Origin: Mesostigma viride
Taxonomy: Eukaryota; Streptophyta; Mesostigmatophyceae; Mesostigmatales; Mesostigmataceae
Assembly (NCBI GenBank): GCA_009746045.1
Contig: RPFO01000406.1
Span: forward strand, 3,221,701-3,285,700
DNA: 64,000 nucleotides
Direction: 5' to 3'
The notes under the pieces: model-generated
Database searches by the model: none
The model's input: only the letters and a program-made list of their open reading frames with translations
What the model was told of the DNA's origin: nothing
In this document: in pieces, positions 56,214-64,000 of the stretch
Layout of the letters: each line of letters opens with the position of its first letter
Numbering within the stretch: position 1 is the first letter of the stretch
Made by a program: the position numbers and the translations under genes

Positions 56214-57168
56214 TTAAGGGGTCCGGACGGACCGGAATTATTTCGCGCCAAAAAATTCGCGCCGGTACCCGGCACGTGAAATTGTGGTGCATAATGCGCG
56301 TAACCCTTGCGCCAAGTTGGCCATGGCGACGTGCGTTAGGTAATAAATGCAGTAATATGGCAATAAGACCGCAGAAAATTATGCAGATGCGTCAAATCAA
56401 AGTTTCATCATGATCTTGCGTAGCCGAAGATGCATTATTGACGAGATCGATGCCATTTTTCATCCGCGTTTGCGAGGGGGTCTGGCCCGGAAATCTTGCC
56501 GTAACGAATAAGCAGCAATACATGCCTACAGCGATAATTACAAAGGTTCTTAGTCCCTAGCGATGCAGAAAGCAACGTTCATTAACGGGGAGATTGAAAA
56601 TGTTAAAGAACCTTTATTTTATTACTTTTCCTCGTCATTTTCGGAAAGAAAACGCCAGGTCCTGCTTTATGCGCTGTCAACCCGTCCATGGGTGGCTGGC
56701 ATTTCTTGCGCGCCTTGTCAGGAAAGATAGCATGCCATTGTACGTCTATTATCCAGTGGTTACCCCCGAAGTCTATTGCGTTTAGAAATCCCTTTATTCT
56801 AAGCTTTCAGCACGGTTTCCTGGAAGGGTGCGTTGTTTTGTTCGCCGCTTGCTGCATGCACGTCTCTAGTTTTCCGGCAGCTTTCAACCGATTCGCTTAC
56901 GTTATGCGTGGCAAGCTCTGAAATCCTGTCTAGGATAGATTTGGGTAATATCAAGGTAAGCTGCTACGTTAATGTAATGATATATGGAAGGATTTGGATG
57001 GCAGAGTGCTTATATTGCATATTCAACACGTACCCCGGCATGCCTCGAGGGCGGCATGCAACAAGCTGGCGAGCATATGAACCGTGCGTCTCAACGTGCT
57101 GGGAAACAAGGTGGCTATACTTCTCTTGCTGGCCATGCTTTGTATATGTGTAAGCTATGCTTACGTGT

Positions 57169-59207
57169 CACGAGCCACGAGGTGGTGCCACGAGCCACGA
57201 GCCACGAGGTAGCCATGGCTGTCGGAGCTCATAACTTTCACGTTTGAGCCCCGAATTCAGCTGTGAATATCACAATCGCTTCGTCTTTCTTAGACGCACA
57301 TGCTGATATAATTTTCCAAAGCTATAACGCACTATATGGCGAATAAACGCGCCTCGACGCAACGCAGCCTGGCGGCTGCGCTCGGCAATGAAAATACGTC
57401 TGCAGCTCCGGCTGCAGCTTCGCCATCAGGGCCGGAAGGCAGTGCTGCCACTAGTCGCGCACTGGTGGTCGTCCAGCACCCCCCCGGGCTTCCTGCCTCG
57501 CCTTCAGCCTCGCCTGAGCCAAAACGCAGCCGCCCAGCCGAACCGAGCTGGTCTGAGCGCGATTTTGACGTTGACGGGATATTTTCCACCTTCAACACCT
57601 TCAACGATCACAGACCCAGCTATTTCGACATGCCACCCCTCAAGCTACTGGAGTTCGTGTTTTATGGGTCATACGCCTCCCTTCTCGACCTGTGCCAACG
57701 CCTTCAACAATGCTACCGCTTCCGCAATGGACCTGACGGCCGGTTCACAATGCGACAACAATCTGAGAACCTGGCCAGCTGGTCTCGCCCCCGTCTTCAG
57801 ATCGGCGCCCTCTTTTCCATCCTTGACCGCTCTGTCACGGACCTCTGGACCCCCTCCCCCTTGACCGAATCCACCTTCCTCTTCCACCTCCAAGCAACCA
57901 TCTCACAGCACGTGACGCCCCTAGCCGCAGATGTGGCGGCAATGGGCGGCACGCTGGCTGCTGAGCTCCCCACCATCTCCACCGCCACTTCCAGCCTCCT
58001 TGCCTCCTCCACCGCCACCACCCCCACCTCCGACGCCATCACCGCCCAGCTCCGTGACATCGACCAGCGTCTTAAGGACAACGCCATCGCTATCGAGGTT
58101 CTGCAGAACACCGCAGGCCTCACCGCCCAGGCGGTGAAGGACATTGCCGCCAAGCCAGCCCCGGCTGGCCTGGCCGGCGATGCTCCTCCCATCACCACAT
58201 GGGCGGACATGCTTAAGCAACATACCACCTCCACCACCTCCGCCGTCGCAGCCCAGCTTCAACAGCAGACGCTTGACCTCCGCGAGGAGGCCGAGCTCGC
58301 CAAGCGCAGCCTCAACGTCATTGTCAAGAACGTACTTCAAGATGGAGGAAGGTGAGAATTCCGAGAAGCTTTTGCGTGCGTTTGAGAGAGAAATCCTTGG
58401 TCGCATGGGCCTTAACGGTGAGATCGAGCTGGCCGCCCACCGCCTTCCCCGCGCGCGGGGTAAGGCAGGGCCGCCCCCGCTCCTTCTCACCTTTAAGACC
58501 CCGGCGGACAAGATTTCTTTTCTCAGACGCCGCAAGCGGCTCGAGAAGACTCTCTTCACCCTTGATGACGACTTGACCCTGGCGCAGCAACAACGGCGAC
58601 GGGAGCTATGGCCGACCTACCTCCAGCTCCGGCAGACCAAGGCGGGACAGCCGGTGTACTGGAAGGGGGCGGCCATCTACGTCGGCCATAAGCCCTGGCT
58701 GGCGACCCCCCCCCCCCCGCGGCCCCAGCGACTCCAGACGCCCCAGCTTAGGGGAATATAGCAGTAGTAGTGTAGTAGAATAGATAGACCGTGGCCATGT
58801 ACATGTACGCCTCCTAGAGGCACTATCTCAGCTAAGCCACGCGCTTTACTTCATCATGTACATGTGTGCCTATTATGAGCCACACCCCAGATGATGCCTA
58901 GCTTTATTTAGTTCTGTTGTGCCTATGCAGGGAATAACTCTCTGCTGAGACGCCATGCCCTAGCTTCTTTGTATAGCTATGCTGATCTTCCCCCCCCATG
59001 ACAGGCTCCCCCTTCGCTGGGCATAGCTTGAAGATCATGGGGATGCCAGTGCCCTGGTGCACCTAGAGCAAGGGTCCTTTACATCCCCACCCTTGCAGGA
59101 AGTAGCTTAGGATGTATGATAGGCCATACGCCCCCTCTCAAGGGCTATGTGCTACATATACTCCCAACGGAGTTATGTTACAATTCAATTCAATTCAATT
59201 CAATTCA
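57169..59207 (+). mobile_element. Complete ORF1-only half-LINE, family B, 2.04 kb
   Basis: Flanked by the perfect 12-bp duplication ATGCTTACGTGT (57157-57168 and 59208-59219). A leader with CACGAGCCACGAG repeats, the hairpin CGTCT-TTCTT-AGACG (57282-57296) and TGATATAAT precede ORF1 (57336-58761). About 0.42 kb of 3' UTR, the hairpin ACTCC-CAAC-GGAGT and a (CAATT)5-type tail follow. No endonuclease or reverse transcriptase is present anywhere in the insertion. Confidence 0.9.
57336..58761 (+). pseudogene. L1-type ORF1 protein (coiled coil, RRM, C-terminal domain), one frameshift
   Basis: The first frame (57336-58355) encodes a Ser/Ala/Pro-rich N-terminus, a globular part, a coiled-coil candidate (ITAQLRDIDQRLKDNAIAIE) and the first RRM strand (SLNVIVKN). 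A 4-nt insertion near 58330, relative to the minus-strand copy at 19350, shifts it. The next frame continues to 58761 with EGENSEKLLRAFEREIL and the L1 ORF1p-like C-terminal domain (FLRRRKRLEKTLFTLDDDL, RRRELWPTYLQLRQ, VYWKGAAIYVGHK). ORF1p binds the element RNA as trimers in known L1s. Only one break, so the copy is fairly young. Confidence 0.85.
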
Positions 59208-60599
59208 ATGCTTACGTGTGTGTTCTCTTTAGATTTGTGGATCACAGCCACTATGCATCACAATCAATGTGCTCTCAAGGATGCTAGCCATGCTTATGAG
59301 GATGGCTGCAAGCCATTTCTCTTATGGCTTTGCTGTATTTCGTGTTTGCGCTTACAGTTCTGTTTTGTTGGTTGGTTTTTGAACGGGGTGATGTGAACCT
59401 GCAGGGTTAGAACATTGTGTTATTATTGCTGGTTGATTGAGGCATCATCCTCTACTCTAAGTCAGCATAGCACGTGTATATGAGCATGCTGTTTATGCAC
59501 CTTATTGTTGAGCATGGTTTACAACCATGGTGAGGTGTGGGGTGTGGCTAGCATGTACGAGTCACCCATCTAATCCCACACGTTTCTGTTGCTATTGAAC
59601 GTTGCTTGGGCCTCTAAACATTTCTGTTATTACCAATGAAGATTGCCAACTATGCTACCATAGTGTGGTGCTGCATGCTATGAATGACCTCTCTAGTACT
59701 CAAGGCTCATGCTCAGCTTGATCCTGCATTTGGTGGCTGTTTGTATAACTCAATTGGCAGCCGTCTATGTTAGGATTCTGATGATTTGTGGTGGGCAGGT
59801 GATGAAAAGGGTTATGTTTGAGCTCATGCCAGTCTATACTAGGGTTGAGGGGTGGCAGTTGAGGACACTAGTTTATGCCATCAGTCTAGCTCAGAATGCA
59901 TGACCTGAATTTTGATTCCAAGATAGTAGTTTGCATGATAAATAACTTGCTGGCACCTTGTTTGCCCCACTTGGTGGTGGGCAAGGTTGTGATTGGTGCA
60001 GCCATTTGGCATAAAACCGTATTTTCGTGCATTTTTTTTTTTCATACAAAAGTGATGGCTGTTCACATACGTGGTCAGAATGAGCTGAAAATTGGTGCCA
60101 TTGATATTCCCTCCCTGTGGAAGTTATTTTTATCTCCCTGGGCCCAACCCATGCGTATTTGATTTGATTTTTTTTTTTTAGACTAGTCACAAAAAAGACG
60201 TATTTTTCGGTAAACTGCATAAGTATGCCCAGACGTGCGATTTTGGTGCTGCAAATTAGCTCCATTCTTTGGTCTGGGTGGGTATTTGACAAAAATATGG
60301 TGTTTGGTACACAAGTGTGGGGGGGTTGTCCTAGGCAATCCGTGCTTTTAGGGGGTGTGCGCGCCAAAAAAAGCTCCCTGCACATGTATTGTGATGGGCC
60401 TTGAACTCAACAAGTAGCCAGATGCATGCCCAAGGGTCATATTTATGGTCCCCCATCATAATTTGCCTTGCCAGCATGGGTATTGAGTGCAAAACATGTG
60501 TATTCAATTTGGGGGGGGGCAGGTCCGTCCGGACCCCTTAAGCATTGCGACTAGGTAAATCCGCCATAAATTTACTACGGTATGTCCGCATATGCCCTG

Positions 60600-61330
60600 G
60601 CAGGCACCCCCTGCATGCGCCACCCCAGCAACCCCAGTCTAGGGAATCCATACCAGTAGTGTAGATTAGTAAGGCTTAGCCTAGCACGTGGCCCACGAGC
60701 ATGTGCGCCCATTATGGCCCCCATGGATGATGCCTTAAGAATTTAGCCACGCTCTGCCTAGGCAGAGAGTCACTCTCTGCTGAGAATTAATTAATTAATT
60801 AATTAATTAATTAATTAATTAATTAATTAATTAATTAATTAATTAATTAATTAATTAATTAATTAATTAGACTCGTGCTCCCGTTGGGGAGTCACGGAGC
60901 ATTAACCCCGATCTGCTGAGAAGCCATGCCCTAGCTTTTGTATAGCCATGACATGATCGATCTTCCACCCCATGCCAGTAGTAGGGGTTGAGCGAGCGGA
61001 GCTGGGCCCATGAATGCAGGCCAGGCCGATGCGGCCGGGTTTCCATATCAAGGAGACAACCAGCGCAGGCCAGAAATCGGGAGCGCTATGGACTCCCCAT
61101 GGATGCTGCATTAAGAATTTAGCCAAGCTCGATCTGCCTAGGCAGAGAGTCACTCTCTGCTGAGAAGCCATGCCCTAGCTTTTGTATAGCCATGACATGA
61201 TCGATCTTCCACCCCATGCCAGTAGGGGTTGAGCGAGCGGAGCTGGGCCCATGCATGCAGGCCAGGCCGATGCGGGTTTCCATATCATTGAGGAGACAAC
61301 CAGCGCAGGCCAGAAATCGGGTTCCCATAT
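60600..61330 (+). mobile_element. Family B 3' UTR pieces, partly duplicated
   Basis: From about 60620 the sequence matches the ORF1 end/3' UTR of 58720-59000 (CAGTCTAGGGAATCCATA; GCAGAGAGTCACTCTCTGCT). A segment from CACTCTCTGCTGAGA through CAACCAGCGCAGGCCAGAAA occurs twice (about 60770-61080 without the insert, and 61150-61318), so the region underwent a duplication of about 230 bp. The right part joins LINE RT sequence on the other strand. Confidence 0.65.
60786..60911 (-). mobile_element. 126-bp family A LINE insertion: hairpin region plus long TTAA tail
   Basis: Flanked by TCTGCTGAGA (60776-60785 and 60912-60921). About 83 bp of TTAA repeat is followed by only about 43 bp of element 3' end (minus strand), covering the hairpin and CGGGGTTAAT. 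It uses the same family B 3' UTR target site and orientation as the 29-bp insertion at 9926. Confidence 0.88.
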
Positions 61331-62110
61331 CGTCGGCTGCCGGTGGGGGAGCATGCTCCCCATGCAGCAGCTTGAAGCGCTCACGGAACGGGACCTCCGT
61401 CCCAATCTAGCAACGTGCAGCGGCCCGGTGGCCGGCGGGCAACTGCTGGTAGCGCAACAATTACCATGGCCTCAGTTTTGACGCTAATTTCCAGCCCTAC
61501 CGCCCGCGCCTCGATCCAAGCCCGAACAGTCCAGCCAGGTCTGAATGTGCTCGGGGGGCTTGATGAGTGAGGGTGGTGTATTCCGCATAAATCAGGTCGG
61601 ATAGGCGGTTACTAACCAGGGCCACCGCCGCTGATTCGCGATCGTAAAGGATGTCCAATTAGCCAGGCTTGAACCCCTTAAGAGCGGTAAAGCGCACACG
61701 TGCCTGGCGCATATGACGTGATCAACGACATTGAAACATGAACAGGTATGCCAGGGGACAAGACACAACCTTGCCACACCCCGCGTGGTTTAATAAGGGG
61801 GTTCCAATGCCGGAATAGTGGGGTGGTGCCTTCCGCAATCCGCACTAGCTAAGCTGCCTGTGATCCCTTGAATACAGCCGGCGAATGGCAGCAATAAATG
61901 CTGGCGGCACGCGAATTCCAGAGCTACTAGGATGGCCCAAAGAGCCTCGCTGCGTTCCATTTTCAGAGTAGGATATGCTGCTCATGTCCGCAATGAGGAC
62001 CTGTACCAGGGCATGCCATATCAGTATCACCAGCACCATTAAGCAGCGGCGCCTGCAGCTCGTAGACGTAGGGCACCTAGCTCGCACCAACCGCCAGGTA
62101 GACACCTCGT
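60985..62110 (-). pseudogene. LINE reverse transcriptase fragment, palm to thumb (minus strand)
   Basis: Minus-strand pieces in several frames: EALWAILVALEFACRQH; TTRGVWQGCVLSPG (motif B); LIYAEYTTL at the position of the catalytic YADD box, so the second Asp is lost; AVGLEISVKTEAMV; and NDMETRIGLACMHG. Multiple stops. The thumb end is duplicated at about 60985-61080 and 61235-61320. Confidence 0.75.
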
Positions 62111-62117
62111 GAACGTG

Positions 62118-62546
62118 GCCCCCCCGCAGGACTGCGACCAGCTCAGCCTGGCCGGCACCTCCTGACGTGGGCCGGGCCCCCTAATGTTAGACGCCGCAAG
62201 GCCCGCACCTTCAAAGAACAGCTAGTAGAGGACATGGGGGGCCTAGGCCTCTCCGTGATTTGGAAGAAGATGATGGACAAGGCCAAGTGGGCCCAGGTCA
62301 GGCATAGAGGACAACGAGCCCCCCCCTGTGGGGAAGCGCCCGCGTGTGCAAGCCGGCCGTGGGAGGCACGCCAGTGCTGTATAGATAGATGTTGGTGTTA
62401 GTCATGCTGTTAGATAGATGTCGTAGGTAGCTGATGTAGATAGCTTAGACCGTTAGGACTGTTTGCACCCACCCATCCACCCATCGGGGTTGATGCTCCG
62501 TGACTCCCCAACGGGAGCACGAGTCTAATTCATTAATTAATTAATT
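62118..62546 (+). mobile_element. Family A LINE 3' end with ORF2 C-terminus (plus strand)
   Basis: Matches 9000-9553. ORF2 end with [20 protein letters not shown] in a broken frame, a 3' UTR with a short CACCCATC block, the hairpin and tail TAATTCATTAATTAATTAATTAA. Confidence 0.85.
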
Positions 62547-62549
62547 AAA

Positions 62550-62845
62550 GAGCCTCCCGCCCAGAGGATCGTGTCGAATTAAGCCTTGATATAGTCGGCA
62601 AAAATGAAGAGCAGCGGGAAAAATCAGGGCAAAGGCGACGCACCTCCTCCACCAGCCGGCGCGCGACAAATAGTAACAACCATGACAGTGTTACCGCCAC
62701 GATCGACGGAAACCCATCTGAGACTCACCCAGGTGTGGGTCCATCGCAGCACGGAGCCTGTGCAGCATCATGCGCATGAAGACCTTCAGCGTGGCCTGCT
62801 CTGGAGGCATGGACACCCCGAGAGTCACCGGGGGCTGACGTACTC
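62550..62845 (-). pseudogene. LINE reverse transcriptase fragment, motif A region (minus strand)
   Basis: Minus strand reads LKVFMRMMLHRLRAAMDPHL, GESQMGFR and, after frame changes, FADYIKA (motif A). Homologous to 21488-21780. Confidence 0.7.
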
Positions 62846-62933
62846 AGATCTAGACCGGCATGCGGCAGCTGCGGGCTTCTTCAGTTGCTCTCGATACTAC
62901 TGGGACGCACTACATTGATCGTGTGCATGCCGG

Positions 62934-63833
62934 GTGGCCAGCAGAACCATGTACAAACGGTTCCTCTATCTATCTCAGTCCATACTGCTTTCCTCATGGT
63001 GCAGGTGTGCCGTGTGCCGGCCTTGGTTCGATCGGTACGGTCTTCAGTTTCCCCACTCGATCCACCATCAAGCGTGGGGACGCAGATGGGGCCGCCCTCT
63101 ATTTCCCCAACTGAACCACCGGCCCGACATTACCGTGCTGGACTACGATGGGCAGGGTTGCCACCTGCTCATTGATGTCTCCGTGGCTCGGCCGCTTCAG
63201 TTCCAGTCGCCACATCCTCCCGTCCGGGCGGCCGGGCTGTTGATGCCGGCGCTGCTGCCGCTGTGGCCGAGCTCGACAAGTTTGCTTCCCGCTATGGCAA
63301 TGTGGGGCCCCAAGCACCGGGTCATCCCCTTTGTCCTTGAGGAGCCAGTTCAGGGCCATGGGCCCATGAAGACGGCGGAGTTTTTTCATGAGTCATGCTG
63401 CCACTGGCTCGCTGAGCGGCGGCCGGGAAGACCGCCTCGACCTCGAGGGTCAGACTGCCCCGGCCCGTCCGTCAGTGGTCTCATGTCCGGACATGGCGGG
63501 TCGTACTTAGTCGCCGGCCGTATTGGCGGCATCGCCTGTCGCGGTCCCGGCCTCGCCCTCACCGACTCATCGCCGGCACGGTCAGTGGCTGATCATGTGT
63601 CGGCCGATTATTCCGCCGCATGCGAGCCGACTTTGACGTTGCGACCGAGGCAGTGTAGCGGGTCACTTCCCCGGCCTGGTGTTGCTGCACAGCAGGGCTG
63701 TTGCCGGATGCGTGTCGGGTGTAGTTTGGTGCGGCTGTCGTTAGTTGTACCTCAGTTGTGCTCAGTGTCAGACTTGATCAATATGATCCTCACTCACTAC
63801 TCCGCAGTACATGATCATGGGCTTGCATCATGA
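62934..63833 (+). pseudogene. LINE C-terminal region with restriction-like-nuclease motif
   Basis: Open for 299 codons. It contains LNHRPDITVLDYDG...LLIDVSVARPL (about 63113-63200), then VIPFVLEEPVQGHGPMKTAE and a long Arg/Ser/Gly-rich tail. The first Met is arbitrary, since the frame starts inside sequence unrelated to other copies. RPD...ID resembles the RLE core of R2-like LINEs. Intact function is unlikely but cannot be excluded. 63834-64000 holds nothing recognisable. Confidence 0.5.
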
Positions 63834-64000
63834 TGCCGCCATGTCGGATTCTTAGGCTGATTATGATTGTCTTGAGGGTTCTTCTTTTCGGGGTTTAATT
63901 TCCTTCTGTTGCATAGTGCCATTCTCACCTCCGTATTTATCATTCTCAATGAAAATGTATGCCGGACGGGACTGTCATTCAGTTAACGTATGTACGCGCT

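Larger units (their letters stand above)
56214..60541. mobile_element. TTAA-flanked DNA element with perfect 16-bp terminal inverted repeats
   Basis: TTAAGGGGTCCGGACGGACC (56214-56233) is the exact reverse complement of 60522-60541. TTAA is thus the likely target duplication and GGGGTCCGGACGGACC the inverted repeat. TTAA targets are used by piggyBac and Kolobok elements; GG-rich ends favour Kolobok (inference). Without the nested half-LINE (57169-59207 plus one duplication) it is about 2.3 kb. I find no transposase, so it is non-autonomous or decayed. GCGCCAAAAA motifs lie near both ends (56246-56254 and about 60359-60370). Confidence 0.8.

Noticed and set aside
59891-60385. Transposase of the TTAA element on the minus strand
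   Set aside because: The 164-codon frame shows no DDE motif or family resemblance.

Overview
The window is nuclear DNA of a green alga, most likely a chlorophycean (Chlamydomonadales-like). The evidence is plant-type host genes split into many short exons with GT-AG introns, plant-type (CCCTAAA)n telomeric repeats, Copia and L1-like elements, and introns packed with microsatellites. The species cannot be named from the sequence. No bacterial-style operon is present.

Host genes: (1) the 5' part of an atypical short-chain dehydrogenase gene on the minus strand at the left edge (181-1698). (2) An exostosin (GT47) glycosyltransferase with EGF-like modules on the plus strand (4381-8926). (3) A plant-type LMBR1 multi-pass membrane protein on the minus strand (43233-31138), for which 15 exons join in phase to 542 residues. 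(4) An ALDH22A1-type membrane-anchored aldehyde dehydrogenase on the plus strand (44168-55537), about 600 residues from 12-13 exons. Genes 3 and 4 are head to head across 0.93 kb.

The rest is a nested transposon landscape. 8988-31137 and 56214-63833 hold fragments of three LINE lineages, called here by their 3' ends. Family A ends in a hairpin with CAAC loop plus a (TTAA)n tail. Family B ends in a shorter CAAC-loop hairpin plus TTAA or CAATT tails. Family C ends in a palindromic CACGTGAC-GCA-GTCACGTG hairpin plus TTAA tail. Two complete insertions (22371-24422 and 57169-59207), each with target-site duplications, encode only an L1-type ORF1 protein, so they look like non-autonomous 'half-LINEs'. 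Three insertions of 29, 40 and 126 bp hold little more than the terminal hairpin and tail. A 7.85-kb Copia-type LTR retrotransposon (10870-18719) sits in a family C LINE; it has near-identical LTRs, non-TG/CA termini and an apparent integrase-protease-RT-RNase H order. A TTAA-flanked inverted-repeat DNA element (56214-60541) contains the second half-LINE. An interstitial telomeric tract (21431-21487) joins two broken, converging LINE copies.

The least expected host-gene pattern is in genes 3 and 4. Many introns begin with one or more degenerate copies of the end of the preceding exon together with its 5' splice site ('exon-end echoes'), in one case expanded into an 87-bp minisatellite. At least nine of the roughly 25 introns show this by eye.
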